Of a stretch of 60,266 nt of DNA, positions 27,166 to 36,184 are shown in pieces (position 1 is the first letter of the stretch; each line of letters starts with the position of its first letter). Source of the DNA: an uncultured Clostridia bacterium (GTDB lineage Bacteria; Bacillota; Clostridia; Oscillospirales; CAG-272); the NCBI GenBank assembly GCA_944392615.1, contig CALXXF010000011.1:1-60266 (forward strand). Direction: 5' to 3'. The notes beneath the pieces are model-generated. The model did no database searches. It was not told where the DNA came from and saw only the letters and a program-made list of their open reading frames with translations. The position numbers and the translations under genes are program-made.

Positions 27166-28413
27166 ATGAAAAAGAGACTTCTTGCCATAGGAGAGGCGCT
27201 GATAGATTTTATCCCGTCTTCATCGGGCTGTGATTTCGACGAAATAGAGTATTTTACACCCGCAGTCGGCGGAGCTCCCGCCAACGTGTGCGCGGCTTTT
27301 TCGGCTGCAGGAGGAGAAAGCGCATTTCTCGGGATGCTGGGAGACGACCTTTTCGGACGTAAAATCGAGCGTTTTCTTAAAAATCACGGGGTAAAGACAT
27401 GCTTTGTGCGCTTCACCAATAAAGCCAATACAGCCCTTGCGTTCGTTACGCTCGACTCCTCCGGGCAAAGGGACTTTTCTTTCTACCGTTCGCCCTCGGC
27501 GGATATGCTCTATTCGGAAGAGGACGTGGACGAAGGCGCCTTTGAAAACGCCTTTGCGCTCCACTTCTGCAGCGTATGTCTATGTGACTTTCCGGTAAGA
27601 GGGGCTCATATAAAGGCGATAGAGCTCGCCAGAAAGCACTCGGCACTGATAAGCTTCGACCCGAATCTGCGATTTCCGCTGTGGAAGGACAAAGACGAGC
27701 TTTTCAACACGGTGTGGAAATTCATACCCGAAGCTAATATACTCAAAATATCCGATGAGGAGCTGCCCTTTCTGTACCGCCTGTCAGAGACAGACGCAAA
27801 GGACGCGAAAACACACGTCCGGAGCGTTATTGACCGCATATGCTCGCTTGCTGAGGAAGGCAGACTTTTCAGTAAAGAGAATTATATAACGCTGTTGTCC
27901 TGCGGGGCGGCGGGAGCATACGCCTTCGTGAGGTGCGGCGCCGCATACCTGAGCGGTGAAAAAGACTCTATTTACAGAGCCATGTCATACAAAACAGAGC
28001 CGGACCGCGAAGATCCTGCCACATTGCCCGAAAGACAGGAGATGACAGGCGCTGAAGGGTGCGAAGCTGAATACGGAGAAGAACGCTTCGGAATTTCCCG
28101 CCGTGAGAGGGACTTTCTTCTCTCGCACGGTATAATTCCGTTTTTCTCCCCGGCGTCAAATGCAGGAGTAGCGGTTGACACCACCGGCGCAGGGGATGCG
28201 TTCGCCGGGGCATTTCTGCGCTCTCTTGAGAACGACGGGACAGATCTTGAAATTTTATCAGGACTCACAGAAAAAGAACCTGAGCCCGGCAGACTGCAGA
28301 GAATAGCAAAGTGCATAAAACGGGCGCTGGATTTCGCCGTGCGCTTTTCGGCAAAAAGCGTGACGTCAAAGGGCGCAATAGACTCCTATCCGCACATGTC
28401 GCCCGGAAAATAA
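27166..28413 (+). CDS. PfkB-family sugar kinase (fructokinase-like)
   Basis: ATG at 27166 has AAAGGA at a proper distance; the ATG at 27154 overlaps that site. The 415-residue product phosphorylates a sugar, probably fructose or a related ketose. Signatures: AIGEALIDFIP, GGAPANVCAAFSAAGG (PfkB motif 1), FDPNLRFPLW, and the anion-hole/catalytic DTTGAGDAFAGAFL (motif 2). It is longer than typical fructokinases (about 320): an extra, charged segment of roughly 80 residues lies between LLSCGAAGAYAF and the GAGD motif, and there is an acidic C-terminal insertion. It probably belongs to the cysE-cysS transcript, an odd pairing with no obvious metabolic link. Confidence 0.85.
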   Translation: MKKRLLAIGEALIDFIPSSSGCDFDEIEYFTPAVGGAPANVCAAFSAAGGESAFLGMLGDDLFGRKIERFLKNHGVKTCFVRFTNKANTALAFVTLDSSGQRDFSFYRSPSADMLYSEEDVDEGAFENAFALHFCSVCLCDFPVRGAHIKAIELARKHSALISFDPNLRFPLWKDKDELFNTVWKFIPEANILKISDEELPFLYRLSETDAKDAKTHVRSVIDRICSLAEEGRLFSKENYITLLSCGAAGAYAFVRCGAAYLSGEKDSIYRAMSYKTEPDREDPATLPERQEMTGAEGCEAEYGEERFGISRRERDFLLSHGIIPFFSPASNAGVAVDTTGAGDAFAGAFLRSLENDGTDLEILSGLTEKEPEPGRLQRIAKCIKRALDFAVRFSAKSVTSKGAIDSYPHMSPGK

Positions 28414-28524
28414 TAAGCAACGCGCCTGAAACAATGCGCCGGTAAACACATATCCCCGACGATCCTCCGCGGTATTTCCGATGTTTCCGGTATTTGCGGT
28501 GTTTTTCCGGTTTGCAATAAAATC

Positions 28525-28605
28525 AAAATCAGCCCTGCCGGTGGAGGCGGGGCTGATTTTCAATACGCGGAGGCTGTCAACCCATGGTTGACAGCCTCCG
28601 TTTTT
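28525..28605 (+). terminator. Two tandem terminators
   Basis: 28525-28560 pairs AAAATCAGCCC with GGGCTGATTTT. 28567-28605 pairs CGGAGGCTGTCAACC with its complement and ends in TTTTT. A similar double arrangement follows the LRR gene at 31300-31380. Confidence 0.85.
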
Positions 28606-28819
28606 ACGTGAAGCACTGCGGACCTTGCGGGAGGACCTTATTTTATGACCGCAGCGCTCGCCGCGTAACGCAGTGCCTGCGCCAACGGCATCGTCTGCAT
28701 CGTCTTAAGGAGCCCCGCCTCCACCGGCGCCCTGTCGCAACATATCGACGCAGAGCGGGGAGAGAGCGGGGGAGGTCAGGGCAATAAATATAAATGTGCG
28801 CAATAACAGCATAGATGGC
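28606..28819. other. Short gene-free stretch
   Basis: No gene or conserved site is recognised between the tandem terminators and the TAA microsatellite. Confidence 0.4.
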
Positions 28820-28858
<39 letters not shown>

Positions 28859-28887
28859 TTGAAAACTCTACATACATGTGATATAAT
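28859..28887 (+). promoter_or_regulatory. Promoter of the large LRR lipoprotein
   Basis: TTGAAA (28859-28864), a 17-bp spacer and TATAAT (28882-28887). The adjoining TAA run occupies the UP-element position. A long hairpin in the leader (about 28904-28938: CCGGGCAAAT paired with ATTTGCCGG around GCAATTAATTGC) follows. Confidence 0.8.
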
Positions 28888-29089
28888 AAATTGTGGTATC
28901 CTACCGGGCAAATCGCAATTAATTGCGTTTATTTGCCGGTCCGCTCAGGAACACCGGGCCTCGTTCCCCGGCGGATTCACGGCGCCGGAAGCAATCCAAA
29001 ACAACATCATACCCGGTCCCGCCTGTATTTAAGCGCCTGTGCGGTCATGCGTTTTCCACGGCTGTATTTATCATTTTCAGGAGGGTATA

Positions 29090-31273
29090 ATGAAAAAGAT
29101 TATTCTGATTTTAACGGCAATTCTATTGGCACTGTGCTGTGCCTCTCTGTCCGGGTGCGATTCCGACTATGGATATGCTCCGGAAGGAATGTCCTTCTCT
29201 ATGAACGAAGAAGGCGACGGCTATATTGTCGTAGGATACAGCGGTGACGACTCCGAGGTAGTTATTCCAAAGAAATACAGCGGAATGCCGGTCCTCGGAA
29301 TTGGCGAATACGCTTTCAGGAATTGCACATTTCTTGAAAGCATCACTCTTCCAGACAGCATAACCCGTATCGAAACCGGTGCGTTCTTTGGCTGCTCATC
29401 ACTTGCAAAAATAAAAATCCCCGACAGCGTGACTCATATAGGAGAACGTGCGTTCTGGTGCTGTTCCTCGCTTACAAGCGTGTCCTTTGGAAAGAACAGC
29501 GGACTAACGGAGATCGGCGACGTCGCGTTCATTGAATGCACATCCCTTACAGAAATAAAAATTCCGAACAGCGTGGCCGCTATCGGTTGGCAGGTGTTTG
29601 ACAGTTGCACATCTCTTGAAAGCATAACCCTTCCCAACAGCATAACCTCTATTGAGGGCATTGCATTCAGAGGCTGCGCATCCCTTACCGACATATATTT
29701 CGACGGCACCATGCAGGTGTTTGAAAACATAGAAAAAGATAACGCATGGTGTGCCGGAATGCCCTCCTACACCGTCCACTGCTCGGACGGCGACATTGAT
29801 AACGTTGTTGTTCAAGGCATGTTTTTTTCGCTGAACGAAGCGGGGAGCGGATATTTTGTCGATTGCTATTACGGGGACGCCTCCGAAGTCACAATACCGT
29901 CAGAGCATAACGGGCTGCCTGTCGTTGGTATTTCCGGTTTTGCCTTCTCATATCTACCACCAAGATACCCGCTTAAAAGCATCACTCTTCCAGACAGCAT
30001 AACCTGTCTCGAAAGACGTGCTTTAGGCTGCGCATCCCTTACCGATATATATTTCGGCGGCACCGTGCGGCAGTTTGAGGACATGGAGAAGGACGACATG
30101 TGGGATGACGGAATGCCCTCCTACACCGTCCACTGCTCCGACGGCGATATCAAAGCCGAGCGTGTGCCCGGAATGTCGTTTTCGCTGAATGAAGCGGGCG
30201 ACGGCTATCTCCTTGGCGGATACTTCGGCGAAGACTCAGCAGTGACCCTGCCGTCCGAATATAACGGTCTGCCCGTGGTCGGTATTTCGTGGGCCGCTTT
30301 CTACGGTTGCGACTCACTTGAAAGCATAACCCTTCACGGCGGCGTGACCTACATAGGAAGTCAAGCCCTCGGAGGCTGCGCATCCCTTACCGATATATAT
30401 TTCGGCGGCACCGTGCGGCAGTTTGAGGACATGGAGAAGGACGACATGTGGGATGACGGAATGCCATCCTACACCGTCCACTGCTCCGACGGCGATATCA
30501 AAACCGAGCGTGTGCCCGGAATGTCGTTTTCGCTGAATGAAGCGGGCGACGGCTATCTCCTTGGCAGATACTTCGGTGAAGACTCAGCAGTGACCCTGCC
30601 GTCCGAATATAACGGTCTGCCCGTGGTCGGTATTTCGTTGGTCGCTTTCTACGGTTGCGACTCACTTGAAAGCATAACCCTTCCCGACGGCATAGCATAT
30701 ATCGGACAGCAGGCCTTCGATGGCTGCATATCCCTTACCGATATGTATTTCGGCGGCACCGTGCGGCAGTTTGAGGACATGGAGAAGGACGACAGGTGGG
30801 ACGCAGGAATGTCCTCCTACACCGTCCACTGCTCCGACGGCGATATCCAAGCCGAGCGAGTGCCGGACATGTGGTTTTCGCTGAACGAAGCGGGCGACGG
30901 CTATCTCCTTGACAGATATTTCGGCGAAGATTCGGCAGTGACCGTGCCGTCCGAATATAACGGTCTGCCCGTGGTTGGTATTTCGTTGGTTGCATTCATG
31001 GGTTGCGACTCACTTAAAAGCATAACCCTTCCCGGCGGCGTGACCTACATAGGAAATCAGGCCTTCGATAGCTGCACCGCCCTTGAAAGCATAACGCTCC
31101 CCGGCGGCTTGACATATATCGGATACATCGCCCTCAGAAACTGCACCGCCCTTACCGATATATATTTCGGCGGTACCGTGCGGCAGTTTGAGAACATGGA
31201 GAAGGACGACATGTGGGATGACGGAATGCCATCCTACACCGTCCACTGCTCCGACGGCGATATCGCAAAGTGA
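29090..31273 (+). CDS. BspA-type leucine-rich-repeat lipoprotein (727 aa)
   Basis: ATG at 29090 follows AGGAGGG. The signal peptide MKKIILILTAILLALCCASL ends in a lipobox LSGC, so the protein is a lipid-anchored surface lipoprotein. The body consists of LRR_5 (Treponema/BspA type) repeats such as LESITLPDSITRIETGAFFG, built into five larger modules that each open with G/D-M-x-F-S-[LM]-N-E-x-G and close with SYTVHCSDGDI. The last modules are nearly identical in DNA with a 345-bp period (from about 30172, 30517 and 30862), a sign of recent duplication. BspA proteins bind host or bacterial surface ligands. Promoter and microsatellite context suggest variable expression. Confidence 0.9.
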   Translation: MKKIILILTAILLALCCASLSGCDSDYGYAPEGMSFSMNEEGDGYIVVGYSGDDSEVVIPKKYSGMPVLGIGEYAFRNCTFLESITLPDSITRIETGAFFGCSSLAKIKIPDSVTHIGERAFWCCSSLTSVSFGKNSGLTEIGDVAFIECTSLTEIKIPNSVAAIGWQVFDSCTSLESITLPNSITSIEGIAFRGCASLTDIYFDGTMQVFENIEKDNAWCAGMPSYTVHCSDGDIDNVVVQGMFFSLNEAGSGYFVDCYYGDASEVTIPSEHNGLPVVGISGFAFSYLPPRYPLKSITLPDSITCLERRALGCASLTDIYFGGTVRQFEDMEKDDMWDDGMPSYTVHCSDGDIKAERVPGMSFSLNEAGDGYLLGGYFGEDSAVTLPSEYNGLPVVGISWAAFYGCDSLESITLHGGVTYIGSQALGGCASLTDIYFGGTVRQFEDMEKDDMWDDGMPSYTVHCSDGDIKTERVPGMSFSLNEAGDGYLLGRYFGEDSAVTLPSEYNGLPVVGISLVAFYGCDSLESITLPDGIAYIGQQAFDGCISLTDMYFGGTVRQFEDMEKDDRWDAGMSSYTVHCSDGDIQAERVPDMWFSLNEAGDGYLLDRYFGEDSAVTVPSEYNGLPVVGISLVAFMGCDSLKSITLPGGVTYIGNQAFDSCTALESITLPGGLTYIGYIALRNCTALTDIYFGGTVRQFENMEKDDMWDDGMPSYTVHCSDGDIAK
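30020..31270. repeat. 345-bp intragenic direct repeats
   Basis: About three and a half near-identical 345-bp modules (115 codons each) lie inside the LRR lipoprotein gene. Identity is highest around the shared TCCGACGGCGATATC module end. Confidence 0.85.
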
Positions 31274-31299
31274 CCGTCTGGCAGGCGGCGCTCAAGCTC

Positions 31300-31380
31300 C
31301 ATCATCCCCGCCTGAAACCGGCGGGGATGATTTTTCACTATGCGGACGCTGTCAACCTACAGTTGACAGCGTCCGCTTTT
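31300..31380 (+). terminator. Two tandem terminators
   Basis: 31300-31335 pairs CATCATCCCCGCC with GGCGGGGATGATTTTT. 31342-31380 pairs GCGGACGCTGTCAAC with GTTGACAGCGTCCGC followed by TTTT. The CTGTCAAC core matches the hairpin at 28567. Confidence 0.85.
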
Positions 31381-31832
31381 CATAGAGCCCTCGGGGCTTT
31401 ATAGGCACGATACTGCCGCCGAACGCTATGTCACGTTCAGACCGTAAGCGGCGTTATATGTCCCGCGCATCTCCTGAACCCTGACCTACCGTTACGGAAC
31501 ACATAGTTGCCTTTATACCTGCGCGCTGGTATTGCCTCCAAAAACAAAACAAAGCAGATATGCTTGATGCATATCTGCTTTGTTGCGCTCAGATAGCGCA
31601 AAAGCGCTCTTTTTGCACAGCATCCGGGAACACGGTGCCCGGATACGGGCTCAAGAGCGCATTTTTTATTTTTGACACTGTTCTTCTCATAGCCGTTCTC
31701 ACGGACGTTACAGCGTCCCGCTCACAGGACAACCTCGCTACCGGCGTGTCCGGCGTCTCCGAACATTTGAAATCACGACGCCAAACGACACCTCAAGCCT
31801 CTTTTGTCTGACTGCCCGGACCGGGGCAGAGC
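31381..31832. other. Gene-free region with further hairpins
   Basis: A strong hairpin at 31550-31585 (CAAAGCAGATATGC with its complement) and a nested one at about 31600-31665 (AAAAGCGCTCTT closing with AAGAGCGC before TTTTTT) could terminate transcription from either side. No open frame with a ribosome binding site is convincing. Confidence 0.55.
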
Positions 31833-32750
31833 TCAGCCCAAGAAGCCGGCGATTATCTTTGCCTCCGCCTCTTCCTCTGTAAGACCAAGAGTACGGAGCT
31901 TGAGTATCTGCTCGCCCGCTATCTTTCCAACCGCCGCTTCATGTATGAGCGCGGCGTCTGCATGGTGGGCAAACAGCGACGGCGAAGCATCCACGATCGC
32001 GCCGTCGTCTATAATGGCATCACATTCCGAATGACCCGTACATGGGGCATTTCCTATTATGACCGACTTATATGTCTGCTTTGAGCGGTCGCGCGCGACC
32101 GAACGCGATATTATATCCGCCCCGGAATCCTTTCCGTTCAGTTCTACCTCAAACTCAGTGTGAGCGTTCTGCTCATGCTCTGTAAGTATCCTCTCCCGGA
32201 CTAAAAGTCTTGCTCCTGCCGCAACCTTCACCCTTGTGACTCTCACCGTACTGTCCACCCCGCCTATCTGAGAAGAATCCATTTCAAGCGTTGAGCCCTC
32301 CTCAAGATATGCCTCGGTCACAGGGTCGATACTCTTTATGCCCTTTCCGCTTCCGGTTCCTATATGCTTTTCGACATATTTCACCCGCGAGCCCTTGCCG
32401 AGGAAAAAGCGGTGTATTCCGTTGTGCCGTGCCGGCTCTCCGCTCTCGTTGTGAACGCCGCAGCCCGCTATTATCAGGACATCGGAGTCCTCGCCCACAT
32501 AGAAATCGTTGTAGGTGAGGTCGTCTATACCGCCGGCGGTAACGCAGGCAGGTATAGAAACGCTCTGCCCCTTTGTGCCTGGGAGTATGCGTATTTCAAG
32601 GCCGGGGGCGTCGCTTTTGTTCTCTATCTTTATGCAGTCGCTCGACGACCTGCCGACACTGCACCCGTTTTCCCTTATGTTATACGCTCCCTCATAGGCT
32701 CCCGACCAGTCGGAAATGCTTCTTAAAAGCTCCTTTGTTATCTCATTCAC
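31833..32750 (-). CDS. sufB: SufB/SufD-family iron-sulfur scaffold protein (short form)
   Basis: GTG at 32750 overlaps the stop of the ATPase gene (GTGAATGA) with AGGAGG upstream. The 305-residue product has the SufBD core: LTYNDFYVGEDSDVLIIAGC, a long beta-solenoid, IIGNAPCTGHSECD with the Cys expected at the assembly site, ASPSLFAHHADAALIHEAAVG and the closing LRTLGLTEEEAEAKIIAGFL. It is much shorter than Escherichia coli SufB (about 495) and no sufD, sufS or sufU is adjacent. This matches the minimal SufC-SufB-like systems known in anaerobes. It should form a complex with the neighbouring ATPase to build or deliver [Fe-S] clusters. Confidence 0.85.
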   Translation of the reverse strand: MNEITKELLRSISDWSGAYEGAYNIRENGCSVGRSSSDCIKIENKSDAPGLEIRILPGTKGQSVSIPACVTAGGIDDLTYNDFYVGEDSDVLIIAGCGVHNESGEPARHNGIHRFFLGKGSRVKYVEKHIGTGSGKGIKSIDPVTEAYLEEGSTLEMDSSQIGGVDSTVRVTRVKVAAGARLLVRERILTEHEQNAHTEFEVELNGKDSGADIISRSVARDRSKQTYKSVIIGNAPCTGHSECDAIIDDGAIVDASPSLFAHHADAALIHEAAVGKIAGEQILKLRTLGLTEEEAEAKIIAGFLG

Positions 32751-33474
32751 CGAAATATTCCTCCTCTTTGCAGCATGCCGCCTTCATGCCTCCCTGTGCC
32801 ATGACTTTGTCCATCATTGCCGTATCTGTCCCGCGCCCGGAAACTCTTCCTCCGTCTATCAGGATTATCTCGTCGGCAATTCTGAGTATGCGTTCCTGAT
32901 GCGAGATTATGACAAGCGTCCGTCCCTGGTCCTTGTGGAGATTTTTGAATACTTCTATAAGGCTTTTGAAGCTCCAGAGGTCTATTCCCGCCTCAGGCTC
33001 GTCGAAGACGGTGAGCTTGGTGCGGCGTGCGATCACCGTTGCAAGCTCTATTCTCTTTATTTCGCCTCCGGAAAGCGTGGCGTTCACTTCTCTTGTGAGG
33101 TAATTCTTTGCGCAAAGACCTACCGTTCCGAGTATCTCACAGAGCTTTCTTTCGCTGAGAGACTCCCCTGCCGCGGTCTCCATGAGTTTTTTGACAGTTA
33201 TGCCCTTGAAGCGCACCGGCTGCTGGAACGCATATGATATTCCGGCGCGGGCGCGCTCGGTGACGTCAAGGTCGGTTATATCGCGACCGTCAAAAAATAT
33301 GCTGCCTGAGTCGGGATGCTCTATTCCGGCGATTATGCGGGCAAGAGTTGTCTTTCCGCTTCCGTTTGGTCCGGTTATGACGACGAGCTTGCCGTCACCG
33401 ACCGTCAGATCAAGTCCCTTGAGTATCTCCCTGTTGTCCGGGGAACTCCATGATATATTTTTAAGAGAGAGCAT
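32743..33474 (-). CDS. sufC: SufC-type ABC ATPase
   Basis: ATG at 33474 has AAAGG 11 nt upstream; a GTG at 33486 overlaps that site. The 243-residue ATPase has Walker A GPNGSGKTT, Q-loop YAFQQPVRFKG, signature LSGGEIKR, Walker B KLTVFDEPEAGIDLWS and switch His ISHQ. The SGGEIKR and DEPEAGIDLWS wording is typical of SufC. It supplies ATP-driven conformational change to the SufB partner, whose gene overlaps its 3' end by 8 bp. A 14-bp repeat array lies upstream. Confidence 0.9.
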   Translation of the reverse strand: MLSLKNISWSSPDNREILKGLDLTVGDGKLVVITGPNGSGKTTLARIIAGIEHPDSGSIFFDGRDITDLDVTERARAGISYAFQQPVRFKGITVKKLMETAAGESLSERKLCEILGTVGLCAKNYLTREVNATLSGGEIKRIELATVIARRTKLTVFDEPEAGIDLWSFKSLIEVFKNLHKDQGRTLVIISHQERILRIADEIILIDGGRVSGRGTDTAMMDKVMAQGGMKAACCKEEEYFGE

Positions 33475-33599
33475 TTCTGAATACACCTTTCTTTAAGTGC
33501 TGTTCCGGAATTTTCGGGTTGCTTCCGGAATTTTCAAATTCTTTTACGGTCTTCAATGCTTAAGTGTCTCCACCACCGAGCTTTAAGAGGCATGTGCCC

Positions 33600-33713
33600 G
33601 TTTCTTTGACCGTTTTTCTTTGACTGTTTTTCTTTGACTGTTTTTCTTTGACTGTTTTTCTTTGACTGTTTTTCTTTGACTGTTTTTGACCGTTTTTCTT
33701 TGACAGCTTGCCC
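33600..33713. repeat. 14-bp tandem array (about x8) upstream of sufC
   Basis: Units of TGTTTTTCTTTGAC (minus strand GTCAAAGAAAAACA), one shortened. It lies about 130-240 bp upstream of sufC. Frames through it (KEKQSKKNSQRKTV) are artefacts. Confidence 0.9.
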
Positions 33714-33961
33714 TGTTGGTATCGCGCCTTCTTGCGCAAGCCTTTCCGTCCCGCAATACCCGCATGCCTTAACTGCCGCAAAACCCGCAGGCCTGCACTG
33801 CCGCTGCGCATTCAGGCAAAGGCGCGCCGTATCGCAGTATCATATACCTGCCGGGAGATACCATTCTACACCTAACGCGCTCTTTTGTCAATATTTAAGC
33901 CGATATACGGATTTTACAGACAAAGCGGCACGCCGCGCATAAAAAAGACAAAAACGCTCTT

Positions 33962-34450
33962 TCATCGTGATATTTCTTTTTTCATGATGATATTGTCAAG
34001 ACGCACTCCCATGCGCACGACAGTGTTTGTCATAACGCGCCGGTACCCGCGTTTTTCAAAAAATCCTGCGGCAGACAGCGACGCAAAAACCGTCAGCGAC
34101 CGGGTTTTTGCCCTCTCTTCCAGAGCGTCAAGCAGCGCGGTGCCGACGCCTCTTTTCAAAAACCGGTTTCCGACATATGTCATGTCTATTTCGCCGTCGC
34201 CCGCAATGCTTGCAAAGCCAGCCAGGCATCGGTCTATCTCGGCTACGAGGCAGTATGAACGGGCGAGCTTTTGCCGCATGTTTCTTTCTGCGTCCCGATT
34301 GCCCCGCGGAGCCCACGCGTCAAGCTGCTCCCCGGTGTATTCATTCACACAGGTTTTGTGAACGGTATCCAGAAACAATTCAAAAACCTTTTCAAAATCG
34401 CCGTCGGAATACTCTCTCAGAACGATATTGCCTTTTTCATATAAAACCAT
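33962..34450 (-). CDS. GNAT-family N-acetyltransferase
   Basis: The 162-residue product fits the GNAT fold: IVLREYSDGDFEKVFELF at the start, the YafP-like VNEYTGEQLDAWAP, the core SYCLVAEIDRCLAGFA, the acetyl-CoA-binding turn RFLKRGVGTALLDALE (an R/Q-x-x-G-x-G/A variant), and AAGFFEKRGYRRV. It should transfer acetyl from acetyl-CoA to a small molecule or peptide amine; the substrate is not predictable. GGGGGTG lies about 12 nt before the ATG. It is a single gene, divergent from the aminotransferase. Confidence 0.85.
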   Translation of the reverse strand: MVLYEKGNIVLREYSDGDFEKVFELFLDTVHKTCVNEYTGEQLDAWAPRGNRDAERNMRQKLARSYCLVAEIDRCLAGFASIAGDGEIDMTYVGNRFLKRGVGTALLDALEERAKTRSLTVFASLSAAGFFEKRGYRRVMTNTVVRMGVRLDNIIMKKEISR

Positions 34451-34775
34451 CGGTCAGACAGCACCCCCGTGCCTCACAATATTATTGACGTGTGCGCAAG
34501 CTCTGTATACGGTAATATATATACAGAAAAGACGAAATTCCGAAAAACATGCCGCATATCATACGTCGGCACTTATCCGTCCGCCTTTATTAAACCGTAT
34601 ATCCCTATGCAGAATCCGCATACAGCTTGTCTTGCGGGTTCGTACCACAACCGTCCCGCAATGATATTATACTGAAAAAGCGCATGATGTTCAAGCCGTC
34701 GGACAAAAAAACTGTCAGAATCACGGCGTGCCGAAGTGCGCTTTTTCTTTTTGCTTCTTTCCTTCAGACAATTTG

Positions 34776-34804
34776 TTGACAAAGAAAAAAACGGGGGCTA
34801 TAAT
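34776..34804 (+). promoter_or_regulatory. Promoter of the aminotransferase gene
   Basis: Perfect TTGACA (34776-34781), a 17-bp spacer and perfect TATAAT (34799-34804), about 100 bp upstream of the start codon. Confidence 0.85.
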
Positions 34805-34906
34805 AGTGTTTGACGCACAGACAGGCAAACCCGCCTTATTGTGCATATAATGAAAACAGCGTCATCATCTACAAGTATATGTGAAAGGCTGCAACAGGTA
34901 AACACA

Positions 34907-35758
34907 ATGAAGACTCTCGGATATTACAACGGAAAATACGATTCACTGGATAAAATGACTGTCCCGATGGCAGACCGCGCCTGCTCGTTCGGGGACGGGA
35001 TATATGACTCGGCGTATGCGAGGAATCACCGTGTGTATTCTCTGTGCGAGCATGTCGAAAGAACGCTTGAAAGCTGTAGGCTTCTCGACATAACGCCGCC
35101 GTGCTCTGCAGAACAGCTCTCGGATATAATAAACGACATGGTGTCAAAGGTCGACGCCAACGAACAGTTTGTCTACTGGCAGGTTTCGCGCGGCTGTGCG
35201 GCGCGTAACCACGCATATGAAGAGGGAATGAAATCAAATCTCTGGATAATCATAAAGGAATGCTCCATAAGAGACACATATGCCGAGATAAAGCTCATAA
35301 GCGAGGAGGACACCCGTTTTCTTCACTGCAATATAAAATCTCTGAACCTCATTCCCTCTGTTATGTCGGCAACACGTGCAAAGCGGGCTGGCTGTGACGA
35401 ATGCGTATTTCACAGAGGCGACCGCGTAACAGAGTGCGCGCATTCAAATATTCACATTATAAAGGACGGGACAGTCGTCACACCACCTGCCGACCGATAC
35501 ATACTCGACGGTATAGCAAGGCGGCACCTCATAGCTTTTTGCCGCGAAATGGGCATACCGGTGGATATACGTCCGTTCACGGTTGACGAGATGATGAACG
35601 CAGACGAGATATTCTTAACCTCCGCCGGGTCAATGGGACTCAGAGTTCGCGAGATAGACGGAAAAGCGGTTGGCGGAATGGCTCCGTGCATTATGAAAAG
35701 AATACAGGACAGAATGCTTTCCGATTTTATTGAAAAAACAAGTCCGGAGCTCGGCTGA
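34907..35758 (+). CDS. dat: Class IV aminotransferase, D-amino-acid aminotransferase type
   Basis: ATG at 34907 is preferred (MKTLGYYNGKYDSLDK aligns with the family start and CAGG lies upstream); the frame is open from 34841. The fold-type IV PLP enzyme shows RACSFGDGIYDSAYARNHRV, the PLP-Lys segment CNIKSLNLIPSVM, a DECVFHRGDRVTECAHSNIH stretch and ILDGIARRHLI. It should interconvert D-alanine/alpha-ketoglutarate and D-glutamate/pyruvate, feeding peptidoglycan synthesis. Branched-chain aminotransferase or aminodeoxychorismate lyase are less likely by overall wording. The 283-residue length is normal. Its last codons and stop are part of a 40-bp tandem repeat. Confidence 0.85.
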   Translation: MKTLGYYNGKYDSLDKMTVPMADRACSFGDGIYDSAYARNHRVYSLCEHVERTLESCRLLDITPPCSAEQLSDIINDMVSKVDANEQFVYWQVSRGCAARNHAYEEGMKSNLWIIIKECSIRDTYAEIKLISEEDTRFLHCNIKSLNLIPSVMSATRAKRAGCDECVFHRGDRVTECAHSNIHIIKDGTVVTPPADRYILDGIARRHLIAFCREMGIPVDIRPFTVDEMMNADEIFLTSAGSMGLRVREIDGKAVGGMAPCIMKRIQDRMLSDFIEKTSPELG

Positions 35759-35836
35759 GCACCCCTGCACCGTATGAAGCGTTCCGGAGCTCGGCTGAGC
35801 ACCCCCGCACCGTATGAAGCGTTCCGGAGCTCGGCT
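35743..35836. repeat. 40-bp tandem repeat (x2.4) covering a stop codon
   Basis: Units of GTTCCGGAGCTCGGCTGAGC plus 20 bp begin in the last codons of the aminotransferase gene, so each copy repeats its ELG-stop ending. Confidence 0.9.
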
Positions 35837-35926
35837 GTTTTCTTCCTTCCGGATACCCGGCTTTATCTCCCGGATGTGCAGCTGCATACTCCGATCTGTG
35901 AAACACAAGCTGAAATCGCCGTGATG

Positions 35927-36184
35927 AAGTATATTTTACATACTTTTGAAGCTTTGTTTTCATCGAGCCTTTACGGAAGTAATTTATCCAACCTCTCGTT
36001 ACCTCGTTAATTTTCCTAATTCGGTATGTAAGGTCAATACTCCAGCTTCTTTTACATGCGATTTCGCTATCACTTCTTCTCGCCTATGCCTCACGACATA
36101 AACCTTGGGAGTCGCTTTCGGGTTGGTCGGTAACTACCTCCCAGCGGACTTTCACCGCAGAGCATTGATATGCCCGTCATACAC
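35927..36184 (-). mobile_element. 5' fragment of a group II intron
   Basis: Read on the minus strand, the segment begins GTGTATGACGGGC (GUGYG-like 5' end). It continues with GGTGAAAGTCCGCTGGGAGG and other structured, GAAA-rich motifs typical of bacterial group II intron domain I. It ends at an ATG (35963) opening MKTKLQKYVKY, the usual start of intron-encoded reverse transcriptases. The reading frame then leaves the family, so only the 5' end survives. It lies directly after a terminator hairpin (36191-36216), the preferred target of some bacterial group II introns. It marks the left side of the acquired island. Confidence 0.6.

Noticed and set aside
31383..31550. Possible structured RNA downstream of the LRR gene
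   Set aside because: The sequence has small hairpins, but I could not match it to RNase P, 6S, tmRNA or any riboswitch.
35743..35963. Minus-strand reading frames MKTKLQ... as an intact gene
   Set aside because: Only the first 11 codons resemble a group II intron protein; the rest runs through the 40-bp repeat and the aminotransferase 3' end.
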